This document shows, piece after piece, positions 34,075 to 43,012 of a stretch of 51,289 nucleotides of DNA. Numbering within the stretch: position 1 is the stretch's first letter; the number at the start of each line of letters is the position of its first letter. The stretch comes from an uncultured Clostridia bacterium (lineage in GTDB: Bacteria > Bacillota > Clostridia > Christensenellales > Borkfalkiaceae), in assembly GCA_947589235.1 (NCBI GenBank), contig CANQAX010000004.1:1-51289 (forward strand). The letters run 5' to 3'. Below the pieces are notes generated by a model, which saw only the letters and a list, made by a program, of their open reading frames with translations, had not been told where the DNA came from and ran no database searches. Both the position numbers and the translations under genes were made by a program.

Positions 34075-34399
34075 TGTAATTTAATATGTATATGCTTATT
34101 TCCTCACGGAAATTCTTTTCCTGCTTGTTTCTCTTGTAAAATAATGGTGCGAGGAGGGTCTCCCTCCGCTGCACTTTGGGCGGCAGGTACCGCCGCAAAG
34201 TCCGTCGCGCCTGCCAGCGCTCCTGTCGCGGTGCGCTCACAGCCCACTGGGCTGTTGAGCATGGTGCACCGCTCCACCCCATTTGGCACCCTACGGGAGC
34301 CTTGTTGACGGGTCGCGCGAATGAGACGACCAACTTAAGAGGACAAAAACGCCCGTTTCCTCACGGAAATTCTTTTCCCCAAGAAAAGAATTTCGTGAA
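34049..34399 (-). repeat. Dispersed repeat A, copy 2 (long form)
   Basis: About 350 bp ending exactly at the stop codon of the flavin reductase gene. It shares blocks with 25438-25692 but carries about 110 extra bases after GCTGCAC (about 34173-34283). A TTTCCTCACGGAAATTCTTT block occurs at both ends (near 34102 and 34359). On the minus strand it would be a structured 3' region ending in a terminator. Confidence 0.87.
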
Positions 34400-35176
34400 C
34401 TACTTCACTTCTTCAAATGCGCTCTTGCTCTCGCCGCAGAGCGGGCAGACCCAATCCGCGGGAAGTTCCTCAAAGGGAATATCCCCGTCGTATTCATATC
34501 CGCACACCTTGCAGCGGTACCGCTTCCGCGGCGCGCCGACCCGCTCGAATGCGTCCTTGCCCATGCCGCAGAGCGGGCAGACCCAGTCGTCGGGGAGCTC
34601 CTCGAAGGGAATGTCCCCGTCATATTCATATCCGCACACCTTGCAGACGTACTTCGCGCCGCTCGCGGGCTTCTTCTCTTCCTTGACGTAGGTGGGCGCG
34701 TTGACGCTCGTCTTGCCCTTCAAAACCTTGTGGTAATAGGCGTACGTCATGGGCGAATCGGAGCGGAGCACCTCCGCCTCCTCGACCTGACCCAAAAAGA
34801 CGGTGTGGGTGGAAGTCTCCATGCGGGAGATGACCTTGCACACAAAATAGCACACGCACCCGTCGGGCACGGGGAGTTTCCCGCGGACCGCATACGGGAT
34901 CCCGTCGAACTTGTCGGTATCGCGCGAGGAGCGGAAGCCGAACGTGCCGATGAGCTGCGGGTCGCACTTTTCGCCCAAGACGCAGAGCGCGAAATGCTCG
35001 GTATCGGACACGCACTTGTGCGTATAATTGACGCGGTTGAGACTGACGGCAATGGTGGCGGGGTCGGACGTGACCTGCATGGCGCTGTTCGCCACGCAGC
35101 CGACGGGACGCCCTTCGTCCCAAGACGTGCAGAGATACACGCCGTAGGAGAGCTGATAAAATGCGGTGGGATTCAT
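34400..35176 (-). CDS. Flavin reductase fused to two rubredoxin domains
   Basis: 258 residues. An FMN-binding flavin reductase domain (about 1-155; [20 protein letters not shown], then [10 protein letters not shown]) followed by two near-identical rubredoxins (about 175-213 and 217-255), each with [11 protein letters not shown] and WVCPLCG. Flavin reductase-rubredoxin proteins (high-molecular-weight rubredoxin) in anaerobes pass electrons from NAD(P)H to oxygen- or peroxide-reducing partners such as flavodiiron proteins or rubrerythrins. Two rubredoxins in tandem are unusual. ATG at 35176 with GGAGGAAA upstream. Predicted cytoplasmic. Confidence 0.92.
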   Translation of the reverse strand: MNPTAFYQLSYGVYLCTSWDEGRPVGCVANSAMQVTSDPATIAVSLNRVNYTHKCVSDTEHFALCVLGEKCDPQLIGTFGFRSSRDTDKFDGIPYAVRGKLPVPDGCVCYFVCKVISRMETSTHTVFLGQVEEAEVLRSDSPMTYAYYHKVLKGKTSVNAPTYVKEEKKPASGAKYVCKVCGYEYDGDIPFEELPDDWVCPLCGMGKDAFERVGAPRKRYRCKVCGYEYDGDIPFEELPADWVCPLCGESKSAFEEVK

Positions 35177-35230
35177 CGATTTCCTCCGAGGATACAAAAG
35201 GCGGACAAACCTGTCCGCCTTCGTAACCGC

Positions 35231-35419
35231 TTACTTCTTTTCTTCCGTCTGCGGGACGACCTCTTTCCCGTCGTACCAGCCGCAGTTCTTGCAAACCCTG
35301 TGCGAGACCTTCAACTCATGGCAATGCGGGCACTCGACGAGATTCGCCGCCGTCGCCTTGTACTGCGCAAAGCGCTTGTTCGTCCTACTCTTGGACTGTT
35401 TTCCCTTGGGGACTGCCAT
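35231..35419 (-). CDS. rpmF: 50S ribosomal protein L32
   Basis: 62 residues. Start MAVPKGKQSKSRTNKRF and the zinc-binding Cys set (CPHCHELK, CKNCGWYDG) are typical of the zinc form of L32. It follows yceD by 19 nt, the standard yceD-rpmF order. Confidence 0.97.
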   Translation of the reverse strand: MAVPKGKQSKSRTNKRFAQYKATAANLVECPHCHELKVSHRVCKNCGWYDGKEVVPQTEEKK

Positions 35420-35438
35420 CTTACACCTCTTTCCGTTT

Positions 35439-35837
35439 TTATTCCTCTTCGCACGTCCCGCAAAGGAGCCTTTGAGGGAGAGCAAACATCACCGAATCGC
35501 GCAGGAACTCCGAAAGTTCCACCGTTCCGCCCCGATAGACGTACTCGTCGTCCTCGGGTTTCCCCGCGACGAACACCCCTTCCGCTTCGGAACGGATCTC
35601 CCGTTCCGCCTCGGCAAGGCACCGCGAACACAGCCCCCGAAGGGTAAACGTGAGTGTTCCGCGCACCTCCACCGAATTGTCCTCGAAGATCTCGTACGCG
35701 AGTTCCGCGCGCACGGGCGAGCCGAAGGTGACGTACGGAATATCGAGAAGCGCGGGGTCGGGCTCGAACGAAAAGGACAGCTCGCCCGCGTATTTTTTCT
35801 CGGCGACAGCCTTGAGAACGGCGATTGCGGGGATCAT
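35439..35837 (-). CDS. YceD/DUF177 family protein
   Basis: 132 residues, DUF177. A conserved CSRCL (about residue 70) and a late CGTC provide the Cys pairs of the family. In plants and bacteria these proteins are linked to 23S rRNA/50S assembly; the gene normally precedes rpmF, as here. ATG at 35837 (MIPAIAV). The promoter predicts a leader of only about 4 nt, so no ribosome site can be used. Confidence 0.92.
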   Translation of the reverse strand: MIPAIAVLKAVAEKKYAGELSFSFEPDPALLDIPYVTFGSPVRAELAYEIFEDNSVEVRGTLTFTLRGLCSRCLAEAEREIRSEAEGVFVAGKPEDDEYVYRGGTVELSEFLRDSVMFALPQRLLCGTCEEE

Positions 35838-35847
35838 TGACCTAAAA

Positions 35848-35876
35848 AGTATAGGATATTTGCGCGCCTTTGTCAA
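35848..35876 (-). promoter_or_regulatory. Promoter of yceD-rpmF, near-leaderless
   Basis: Minus strand TTGACA (35871-35876), 17-nt spacer, TATACT (35848-35853), then 10 nt to the ATG. Transcription should begin about 4 nt before the start codon. Confidence 0.85.
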
Positions 35877-35912
35877 TCGTTTTTCGCTTGCGATTTCCCT
35901 TTTTTTGAAAAA

Positions 35913-37106
35913 TCAGACGAGCGCCGCGGTCTCCCGCGCGATGACGAGCTCCTCGTTGGTCGGAATGACGAGGATCTTCACCTTGGAATCCTTCGCGGAG
36001 ATGTCGTGAATGCTCCCGTCGTTGCGGAATTCGTTCTTCTTCTTGTCGAGCTTTACGCCGAACGCCTCCAGCCCGCTCGTGATGCCCGCGCGGACGGACG
36101 GCGTATTCTCGCCGACGCCCGCCGTGAACACGAGGACGTCGAGCCCGCCGAGCGCCGCCATGTAGGCGCCGACGTACTTCTTGCAGGAATAGGCGAACAT
36201 CTCGAGGGCGAGCTCCGCCCTGCGGTTCCCCTTCTCCGCCGCGGCGGTGAGGTCGCGGAAGTCGGACGAGACGCCCGAGACGCCGAGCATGCCGCACTTC
36301 TTGTTGAGGTAGTTCATGCCCTCCGAGAAGGTCATGTTCTTCTTCTTGCAGAGGAATTCGAGCGCCGCAACGTCGATGTCGCCGCTGCGCGTCCCCATCG
36401 GGACGCCCGCGAGCGGCGTGAAGCCCATCGAGGTATCGATGCACTTGCCGCCGTCCACCGCGGAGATGGACGAGCCGTTGCCCAAGTGGCAGGTGACGAT
36501 CTTGAGCTCCTCGGGCTTCCTGCCGAGGTATTCCGCCGCCGCCCCCGAGACGAACTTGTGGCTCGTGCCGTGGAAGCCGTACTTCCTCACCTGATACGCC
36601 TTGTAGTCGTCGTAGTCGATGGCATATTGGTAGGCATACTCGGGCATGGTCGCGTGGAAGGAGGTGTCGAACACCATCGCCATCTTCTTGCCGGGCATGA
36701 CGGCGCGGCAAGCGTTGATGCCAAGGATCGCGGCGGGGTTGTGAAGGGGCGCGAGCTCGGACAGCGGCTCGAGGAGCGCCATCGTCTCGTCGGTGACGAG
36801 GGTCGTCTTCGTGAACGTCTCGCCCGAGGCGACGACGCGGTGCCCCACGGCGTCGATCTCGTCCATGCTCGCGATGACGCCCGCTTCCCTGTCCACGAGC
36901 TCCTCGAGGACGAGGGAGATGGCGTCGGTATGGCTCGGGAGCTCCCGCTCGATGACGAACGTCTTTCCGTTCGCCTTGTGGGTGAGCTTGCCGCCGTCGA
37001 TGCCGATGCGCTCGCAGGTGCCCTTCGCGAGGACTTCCTCCGTCTCCATCTGGATGAGTTGATACTTGAGCGAGGAACTCCCCGCGTTGATGACAAGGAT
37101 CTTCAT
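35913..37106 (-). CDS. ackA: Acetate kinase
   Basis: Converts acetyl phosphate and ADP to acetate and ATP. 397 residues, normal length. N-terminal signature VINAGSSSLKYQLI (4-17), central MVFDTSFHATMPE and CHLGNGSSISA, then FTPLAGVPMGTRSGDID. Starts 8 nt after pta; GAGGTGA precedes the ATG. With Pta it forms the fermentative acetate branch. Confidence 0.98.
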   Translation of the reverse strand: MKILVINAGSSSLKYQLIQMETEEVLAKGTCERIGIDGGKLTHKANGKTFVIERELPSHTDAISLVLEELVDREAGVIASMDEIDAVGHRVVASGETFTKTTLVTDETMALLEPLSELAPLHNPAAILGINACRAVMPGKKMAMVFDTSFHATMPEYAYQYAIDYDDYKAYQVRKYGFHGTSHKFVSGAAAEYLGRKPEELKIVTCHLGNGSSISAVDGGKCIDTSMGFTPLAGVPMGTRSGDIDVAALEFLCKKKNMTFSEGMNYLNKKCGMLGVSGVSSDFRDLTAAAEKGNRRAELALEMFAYSCKKYVGAYMAALGGLDVLVFTAGVGENTPSVRAGITSGLEAFGVKLDKKKNEFRNDGSIHDISAKDSKVKILVIPTNEELVIARETAALV

Positions 37107-37114
37107 GCGTCACC

Positions 37115-38161
37115 TCAATCGGAGACCTGAAGGGCGGTGATGGCGACTGCGCAGACGATGTCTGCCGTCTTGCACCCGCGGGACAGGTCGTTCAAGGGCT
37201 TTGCAAAGCCTTGGCAGATGGGACCGATCGCCTGAAATCCGCCGAGGCGCTCGGCGATCTTGTAGCCGATGTTCCCCGCCTGAAGATCGGGGAAGATGAG
37301 CACGTTCGCGTGCCCCGCGACCTTGGAATCGGGCGCCTTGAGCGCGGCGACTTCGGGAACGAGGGCGGCGTCGAACTGCAATTCGCCGTCGAGCGCGAGC
37401 TCGGGCGCCTTCTCCTTGGCGATCTTCGTCGCCTCCTGCACGAGGGTGACGAGGTCATGCTTGGCGCTTCCCTTCGTCGAGAAGGAGAGCATGGCGACGC
37501 GCGGTTCGAGCCCCGCGATCTCCTTGGCGCTCTTCGCCGTCGCAATGGCGCAATCGGCGAGCCCCTCCGCGGTATAGGTGGGGTTGAGCCCGCAATCGGC
37601 AAAGACGAGCATGTCGTCCTCGCAATACTTGTTGCCGCTGACGGGCGCGACCATGAGGTTGAAGCTCGAGACGGAGGCGACGCCGGGCGCCGTCTTGATG
37701 ATCTGCAGCCCCGGGCGGAGGGTATTCGCCGTGGAGTGGCACGCGCCCGAGACGAGCCCGTCCACATCCCCGCTTTTGAGCATGAGCGCGCCGAAGAAGG
37801 TCGGGTCCTTCGCCTGCTCCTGCGCCTGCTCCTCCGTCATGCCCTTTGCCTTGCGCAGCTCATAGAGGAGCTTCGCATATTCCCCGAGCTTGGGCGAATT
37901 GGCGGGATCGATGACTTCGACCCCCGTGAGGTCCACGTCGGGGTTCTGGCTCTTGATGAGCGCGGGATCGCCCAAGAGGACGATGCGCGCGATCTTCTCC
38001 TCCACGCACTCCGCGGCAGCCTTCACGACGCGCGGATCCTCCCCTTCACAGAGGACGATCTTCTTGTCGCGCTCCGACGCCTTCTTCTTGATCGTTTCCA
38101 CGATCGAGCCGCTCTCGACGATCTTTCTGCCGAGCGATTTCAGTTTGTCCATGACTCCCAT
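37115..38161 (-). CDS. pta: Phosphate acetyltransferase
   Basis: Acetyl-CoA + phosphate to acetyl phosphate. 348 residues, the short (single-domain) Pta. Conserved stretches: [19 protein letters not shown], then VFADCGLNP and the late [13 protein letters not shown] with NDLSRGC near the C-terminus. Start ATG 38161 (MGVMDKL) with GGAGAG upstream; a second ATG lies three codons on. Heads the pta-ackA operon from a promoter about 75 nt upstream. Confidence 0.97.
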   Translation of the reverse strand: MGVMDKLKSLGRKIVESGSIVETIKKKASERDKKIVLCEGEDPRVVKAAAECVEEKIARIVLLGDPALIKSQNPDVDLTGVEVIDPANSPKLGEYAKLLYELRKAKGMTEEQAQEQAKDPTFFGALMLKSGDVDGLVSGACHSTANTLRPGLQIIKTAPGVASVSSFNLMVAPVSGNKYCEDDMLVFADCGLNPTYTAEGLADCAIATAKSAKEIAGLEPRVAMLSFSTKGSAKHDLVTLVQEATKIAKEKAPELALDGELQFDAALVPEVAALKAPDSKVAGHANVLIFPDLQAGNIGYKIAERLGGFQAIGPICQGFAKPLNDLSRGCKTADIVCAVAITALQVSD

Positions 38162-38182
38162 AAAAAACTCTCCGAAAAAACC

Positions 38183-38211
38183 TTTATTTTTCCCGCCGCT
38201 TCGTGTATAAT
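38183..38211 (+). promoter_or_regulatory. Possible promoter of tmcAL
   Basis: TATAAT (38206-38211) with a 17-nt spacer to a weak TTTATT. The start would be near 38218, giving a leader of about 65 nt. It lies inside the leader of pta. Confidence 0.5.
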
Positions 38212-38237
38212 GGAGCTGCGGGAAATCGTTCGGTGAT

Positions 38238-38266
38238 ATTATACACCCTCGGACGCAAATTGTAAA
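38238..38266 (-). promoter_or_regulatory. Promoter of pta-ackA
   Basis: Minus strand TTTACA (38261-38266), 17-nt spacer, TATAAT (38238-38243). Transcription would start near 38231 and run across the tmcAL promoter. Confidence 0.78.
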
Positions 38267-38283
38267 GTTCAGGCGGAAAAAAA

Positions 38284-39462
38284 ATGAAATTTTGTGCGGT
38301 GATCTGCGAATACAATCCCTTCCACAACGGGCACGCCTATCTTCTCGGGCGGGCGCGGGCGGAGAGCGGCTGCGACGGCATCCTCTGCCTCATGAGCGGA
38401 AACTTCACCCAGCGCGGGGAGATCGCCGTTCTCAACAAGTACACGCGCGCCCGCCACGCCTTGGAGGGCGGCGCCGACGTCGTCTTGGAGCTCCCCGCCC
38501 TGTACGCGGTCGCGCCCGCGGAACTGTTTTCAAGGGGCGCTGTGAAGATCCTCTCCTCCCTTCCCGCCGTCGAACGGCTCGCCTTCGGGTGCGAGAGCGG
38601 CACCGCGGAGGAATTTCTCGCCTTGGGAAGGGCGCTTGCGACCGAGGACAAGGCGTTCCGCACCCTTCTGAAGGAGAAGATGAAGGGGGGCGAATCGTAC
38701 ATCCGCGCGCGGAATGCAACCGTGCTCGAGCTGCACCCCGAACTCAACGCGGAACTCTTCCGCACGCCGAACAACATCCTCGCGGCGGAGTACTGCCGCG
38801 CCATCGCCATTGAAAATGCGAACCTCTCCCCTCTCGTCGTGCCGCGGATCGGCGACGCACACGTCGAACTCGCGCTCACGGGGAAGTATTCCTCGGCGGG
38901 CGCCATCCGAGCCGCCCTCGAGCGCGGGGACGGAAAATCGAAGAAGGGGGTCAAGAAATCCGTACCCCATTCCGTATTTTGCGACCTCTACCCCCACGAG
39001 AGTACCCCCTTCAAGGAGGCGGCGCTCGCGGCGCTTCTGCGCTCCGAGCCCGAGGAGATCGCCCGCGCCACCGACTGTTCGGAGGGGCTCGAGAACAGGC
39101 TCCTCACGATGGCGCGCACCAACCCGATGTACGACGACGTCTTGAAGAAGGTCGTCACCAAGCGGTACACGCTCGCCCGCGTCCGCAGGATCATGGCGCA
39201 GAACTTTCTTCGGCTCGAGGGCGAGACGGCGCGGGAATGCCTCGGATCCCCCCTCTATGCCAAAGTCCTCGCCGTGAGACGGGACAGGGCGGAGGAGATC
39301 CTTGCCTCGCTCGAGGGGCTCCCCCTCCTCACGCGGAAGGGGGACTACCTGCGCCTCAAGAAGGGCGCGCTCGCCTGCGCCGAGGTCGATTCGCGGACGG
39401 ACAGCATCTACGCCGCCCTCACGGGCGTATACGTCAACGAACATCAGACGCTGTTCCTTTGA
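38284..39462 (+). CDS. tmcAL: tRNA(Met) cytidine acetate ligase
   Basis: 392 residues, formerly YlbM/DUF795. It uses acetate and ATP to acetylate the wobble cytidine of elongator tRNA-Met. The nucleotidyltransferase motif is [14 protein letters not shown] (8-21), with [10 protein letters not shown] next and [14 protein letters not shown] around 160. Members depend on free acetate rather than acetyl-CoA; the divergent neighbour is the acetate-forming pta-ackA pair. ATG at 38284 with AGGCGG upstream. Confidence 0.95.
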   Translation: MKFCAVICEYNPFHNGHAYLLGRARAESGCDGILCLMSGNFTQRGEIAVLNKYTRARHALEGGADVVLELPALYAVAPAELFSRGAVKILSSLPAVERLAFGCESGTAEEFLALGRALATEDKAFRTLLKEKMKGGESYIRARNATVLELHPELNAELFRTPNNILAAEYCRAIAIENANLSPLVVPRIGDAHVELALTGKYSSAGAIRAALERGDGKSKKGVKKSVPHSVFCDLYPHESTPFKEAALAALLRSEPEEIARATDCSEGLENRLLTMARTNPMYDDVLKKVVTKRYTLARVRRIMAQNFLRLEGETARECLGSPLYAKVLAVRRDRAEEILASLEGLPLLTRKGDYLRLKKGALACAEVDSRTDSIYAALTGVYVNEHQTLFL

Positions 39463-39600
39463 CTTTCGCCCAATCCCACCCCCCTACCCCCCTCCAATGG
39501 AGGGGGCAGCAAGACGAGGCGACGGAGCCCCCGTTTTCTCGGTGCCCCTCAAGGGGACAGCAAGGGCAGGAGCCCAACGAGAGCGAACTGCGGGGCTTGC
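39463..39600. other. Noncoding spacer with REP-like palindromes
   Basis: No gene seen. CCCCCTCCAATGGAGGGGGC at 39486-39505 and CCCCTCAAGGGG (39545-39556) are short palindromes shared with the spacers at 25.4, 34.0 and 42.3 kb. Confidence 0.65.
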
Positions 39601-39733
39601 GTCATTTCGAGCGGAGCGAAGTAGCGCATGAGCCACGGGCGAATGCGCTACGAAGCGAAGTCGAGAAATCTATGTATAATAAGGTTGAGATGTCTCGACT
39701 ACGCTACGCTCCGCTCGACATGACACTATTGTA
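39601..39733 (-). repeat. Dispersed repeat C, copy 2 (inverted)
   Basis: Reverse complement of 25220-25370 with a gap of about 20 bp; begins GTCATTTCGAGCGGAGCGAA and ends CATGACACTATTGTA. Followed by another REP-like palindrome at 39757-39773. Confidence 0.85.
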
Positions 39734-39813
39734 TGCCGAGGCGGTTGAGGCAACCCCCTCCAATGGAGGGGGTGCCAGCAAGGGCGGGGGTGGGCATACA
39801 AGCAAACCGTACA

Positions 39814-39849
39814 AAAACATTCCCCCGCGGCGGAGCCGCGGGGGAATGC
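39814..39849 (-). terminator. Terminator of the GH43 gene
   Basis: Minus strand stem TTCCCCCGCGGC / GCCGCGGGGGAA (12 bp) with a 4-nt loop, followed by TGTTTTTG. It lies 12 nt past the stop codon. Confidence 0.9.
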
Positions 39850-39860
39850 CGTAATTCCGA

Positions 39861-42155
39861 TCAACCGACGAAGCCGTTGCCGTCGAGCGTGGAATAGTTG
39901 TTCATGAACATCGGCATGCTCTGCTTGGAGTTGGAATGTCCGAGACAGGTGATGGTGAAGCCGGACTTGTTCTGGTCGCCGAGCCAAGCGGGACGCACGA
40001 CGCCGTAGTACACCGTCTCCTTGCTGTCCACCGTGCCGTTCCAGTCGCCGCTCCCCTTCAAGGTCTCGTTGAATGTGAATTTGATGTAGCCCTTGCCGTA
40101 CATCTTCCACGTGCCGAGCGCCGTTCCGTTCGCCTCGGTGATGGTGTGGTCCGCCTTCAGGATGACGTCGCGCGAGACGTTGGTGACGTTCAGGAAGTCA
40201 AACGAACTCTTCCCCTGCGCGGTGTCGCGGTAGTTGCCCATGACGACCATCTTGAACTTGTAGCCGCCGCCCGATGCCTCCTCGGTATAGTGAAGGAGCT
40301 CCTCTTCGGAAACGGCGCGGTCGAGCTCGTTCCCGTAGCGGTTGGGGTTGATGACGATGTCGCCCATGCTGTTGAGGTAGTACTGGTGGATCTGCGTGAC
40401 GAAGTGTCCCGAGTCATCGCTGCCGCCGATGGGCGTTCTCGTGATGTACGCCGCGAGACTGAGCCCGTACGACGTGGTGAACAGATCGTTATGCCCCGGC
40501 AGGATGATATCGATCTCCTTGCTCGTCGCGCTCTTGTTGTGCCAGCGGAAGGCGCCCATGTACTTGTTGCCCTCCGAATTTTCACTCGCGCGGGCGGGAT
40601 ACCCTTGGGCGTTGTTCCAGACGTGCCCGCCTCCCACAGAGGAGAAGTACGGACCGTTCGGGCTCTCGCTCCTGCCGCCCCACATCTGATAGTCGTCGCC
40701 GAGCCCGTTGAAGGAGTGCATCGTGTAATAATACGTCTTGCCGCTGCCCTCGAGGAGCGTCTCGTTCTCGTCCATGATGACGACGTTGTCGTGGCGGGCG
40801 ATGACGGGCGCCTCCATGTTCTCCTTGGAGATGTTGGTGCCGTAGTACGGGTGCGTCCAGCCGTAGGAGTTCGTCTTTCTGAACTCGGCGTCGATCTCGC
40901 TCACATAGGTGCGGATCTCATCGTGCGTCTTCCAGCCCATGCCGTCCTTGCGCAGGCCCGTCGTCGGGTCGAGCTCGATGACATAGTTGCCCGAGCCGAA
41001 GGAGCCGAACGCCATGTACATGTTTCCGTCGGGATCATAGATGATCTGCGGGTCGATGCCGTTCACGTCCTTGGGACCGCTTCCGCGCGGAATGCTCGAC
41101 TGGATGAGGACCGCCTGTTTGCCGGTGCCGGGGTCGGTCACGGGCTTGAAGGAACCCGCATCGAGCGTCTCCGACCAGTAGAGAAGGATGCAGGCGCGCG
41201 CGTACTTCTTCGAGTCGCCCGGGACCTGAATGCCCTGATTGTCGCTCGAGCCGTCGACGACGCAGGTGTACAGCCAGTAGCCGCCGCCGTAGGCGGGAAC
41301 AATGTCGGGAGCCCACCAGCTTGCCGCAGAGGCATCGTATCCGCTGGTCGTGCCGCCCTTATACAGCCACTCGCCCGCGTCGTTGTTCACAAAGTCCTCG
41401 TTGCGGTCGGCGACGTCGAACGTCCTGCCGACGTATTCCCACGTGATGAGGTCGTCCGAGCGGTGAATGGCATTCCCGTACGTGCGGACTCTATCTTCGG
41501 TGGTGGTCTGATCGTTCCAACCCGTCGAGAAGAGGTAGTATTCCGACCTTCCGTTCGGGAATTTCCGCTCGATGAAGGACGGGTCGTGCGTGCGCCCGAG
41601 GAGTTCGCTGTTCGCTTCCTCGAGGTCCATGCTGTCCGCGCCGTGATACTGGTTGCCCGGGTCGACGGTGTAGGCGGGCACGACGGTGATCCTGCCCTGC
41701 GTGCCGTCTGCGTCCTCATAGGTGATCGAGCCCGGACCCACCGCCGTGAAGAGACCGGTGGAAGCATCATAGGTCGCGACCGTATTGTAGTCGCTGATGT
41801 TCGTTTCGCTGCTCGAGCGCGCCTTGAACTTGGAGACGTCGAGCCCCCTCACGGTGGCGGTGCGCTCCGAGGCGGGGATCTCCAGCCCGTCGTCCGGCAG
41901 GTTGTCGTAGCAGAGACGGACGGTCACCGCGGCATCCTTTTCCGAGGGCACATCGGGATTATCGGGATTGTCCGGAGTATCGGGATTATCGGGTGTGTCG
42001 GGATTGTCCGGAGTATCGGGATTGCTCGGAGTGGTGGGCGTATTGCCGCCGTTGTCGTTATTGTCGTTGCTGCCCGAATCGCCGCAGCCCGCGAATACGG
42101 ACAGAGCCATCACGGAACCGAGCAGAAGTGCAAATACCTTCTTCCAATTCTTCAT
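39861..42155 (-). CDS. Secreted GH43 arabinanase-like lipoprotein
   Basis: 764 residues. Signal peptide with lipobox SVFAGC (Cys about 23), then a low-complexity linker of NPDTPD repeats (about 36-70), a small beta domain, and a five-bladed propeller GH43 domain. Candidate catalytic Asp in GRTHDPSFI, modulating Asp in GIDPQIIYDP and acid Glu in MEAPVIARHD; SWWAPDIV and ILPGHN are typical of endo-1,5-arabinanases. A C-terminal lipocalin-like domain is likely. It probably trims arabinan at the cell surface. ATG at 42155 with AGGGGGAAA upstream. No transporter neighbour. Confidence 0.9.
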   Translation of the reverse strand: MKNWKKVFALLLGSVMALSVFAGCGDSGSNDNNDNGGNTPTTPSNPDTPDNPDTPDNPDTPDNPDNPDVPSEKDAAVTVRLCYDNLPDDGLEIPASERTATVRGLDVSKFKARSSSETNISDYNTVATYDASTGLFTAVGPGSITYEDADGTQGRITVVPAYTVDPGNQYHGADSMDLEEANSELLGRTHDPSFIERKFPNGRSEYYLFSTGWNDQTTTEDRVRTYGNAIHRSDDLITWEYVGRTFDVADRNEDFVNNDAGEWLYKGGTTSGYDASAASWWAPDIVPAYGGGYWLYTCVVDGSSDNQGIQVPGDSKKYARACILLYWSETLDAGSFKPVTDPGTGKQAVLIQSSIPRGSGPKDVNGIDPQIIYDPDGNMYMAFGSFGSGNYVIELDPTTGLRKDGMGWKTHDEIRTYVSEIDAEFRKTNSYGWTHPYYGTNISKENMEAPVIARHDNVVIMDENETLLEGSGKTYYYTMHSFNGLGDDYQMWGGRSESPNGPYFSSVGGGHVWNNAQGYPARASENSEGNKYMGAFRWHNKSATSKEIDIILPGHNDLFTTSYGLSLAAYITRTPIGGSDDSGHFVTQIHQYYLNSMGDIVINPNRYGNELDRAVSEEELLHYTEEASGGGYKFKMVVMGNYRDTAQGKSSFDFLNVTNVSRDVILKADHTITEANGTALGTWKMYGKGYIKFTFNETLKGSGDWNGTVDSKETVYYGVVRPAWLGDQNKSGFTITCLGHSNSKQSMPMFMNNYSTLDGNGFVG
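41950..42045 (-). repeat. In-frame tandem repeat encoding the NPDTPD linker
   Basis: Repeated 18-bp units (variants of TCGGGATTATCGGGAGTG on the plus strand) within the GH43 gene encode the Pro/Asp-rich linker between lipid anchor and enzyme. Copy number could vary. Confidence 0.85.
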
Positions 42156-42186
42156 GTCTTTTCCCCCTATTGAATATGGTGATACC

Positions 42187-42215
42187 ATTATAACCCATTT
42201 CCCGTCCGTTTTCAA
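42187..42215 (-). promoter_or_regulatory. Promoter of the GH43 gene
   Basis: Minus strand TTGAAA (42210-42215), 17-nt spacer, TATAAT (42187-42192); leader about 25 nt. No clear catabolite-response element is visible. Confidence 0.85.
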
Positions 42216-42346
42216 GCCTTGCCGTGAATTTTTTCATGAATTTTCCAAATTTTATGCCTTGCCGCCTTCCGCGTGGAATTGCGCGGCGACGGAGCCCCCT
42301 CCATTGGAGAGGACAACAGGGCGGGGAAAATGCCCCCCGATTTCTC

Positions 42347-42585
42347 GGCGCCCCCTTGAGGGGCACCGAAGGCGTACCCGCAGGGTTGAGCTGTCACGGC
42401 TGCCCTTGCCGTGACGGAGGGGGTGTCATAAAATATGGACGACCACATTTGAGACTTCCCCCTTACGAAGGGGGAAGCTGTCCCCGCAAGGGGACTGATG
42501 GGGATTGGTATAATATGTTCCCATCCCCATCCGTCACGGCTTACGCCGTGCCACCTTCCCCTTCCCGAGGAAGGGTAAGGCTTCC
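42347..42585 (-). repeat. Dispersed repeat B, copy 2 (inverted)
   Basis: Reverse complement of 33807-34046, 239 bp, with few differences. The two copies lie about 8.5 kb apart and enclose the region rpmF to GH43. Confidence 0.92.
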
Positions 42586-42720
42586 TCCCCCCCCTTCCCC
42601 CGAAGGGGGGGAAGGCTTGCCACCGCAAACGGCATCATGCCGATTTTCCGAAACAAGTTTTTCGCCCCTCCCGAGCGGGAAGGGCGAAAGAGAGAGAATA
42701 TGAAAAAATTATAAGGATAG
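42586..42720. other. Noncoding spacer with a hairpin
   Basis: No gene seen. CGCCCCTCCCG / CGGGAAGGGCG (42664-42687) is an imperfect stem in front of an AT-rich run; it may be a stray terminator. Confidence 0.5.
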
Positions 42721-42960
42721 TCGTTTGTTTTATTTCGTCTCCGTGATATAACGCTCGAATTTACACATGTGAAGCGCGAGAGATACTCGTTTGTTTTATT
42801 TCGTCTCCGTGATATAACGCTCGAACTTACGCATGTGAAGCGCGAGAGATACTCGTTTGTTTTATTTCGTCTCCGTGATACAGTGCTCGATTTTACGCAC
42901 GTGAGGCGCGAGAGGGTCGTTTGTTTTATTTCGCCCTTATGATACAGCCCAATCGTGTCG
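42721..42960. repeat. Tandem repeat, about 66 bp, four copies
   Basis: Units begin TCGTTTGTTTTATTTCG at 42721, 42787, 42853 and 42917 (periods 66, 66, 64; the last copy is partial). Units 1 and 2 are nearly identical, unit 3 has diverged, unit 4 more so. There are no unique spacers, so it is not a CRISPR array. No coding frame. Confidence 0.93.
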
Positions 42961-43012
42961 GTTGTGTGACAGACGGATTAAAATGAGGCGAAGGGTTTGT
43001 TAAAGTTGCCTC

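Noticed and set aside
33974..34333. A 119-codon minus-strand frame across repeats A and B
   Set aside because: It runs through noncoding repeat elements; the other copy of repeat A does not keep the frame, and no ribosome site is present.
39936..42173. A 745-codon open frame opposite the GH43 gene
   Set aside because: No family similarity or ribosome site; its composition mirrors the GH43 codons.
33807..42585. A composite transposon bounded by inverted repeat B
   Set aside because: No transposase or integrase lies between the copies, and the enclosed genes are mainly housekeeping (rpmF, ackA, pta, tmcAL).
42721..42960. CRISPR array
   Set aside because: The units are contiguous 66-bp tandem repeats without unique spacers, and no cas gene is present.
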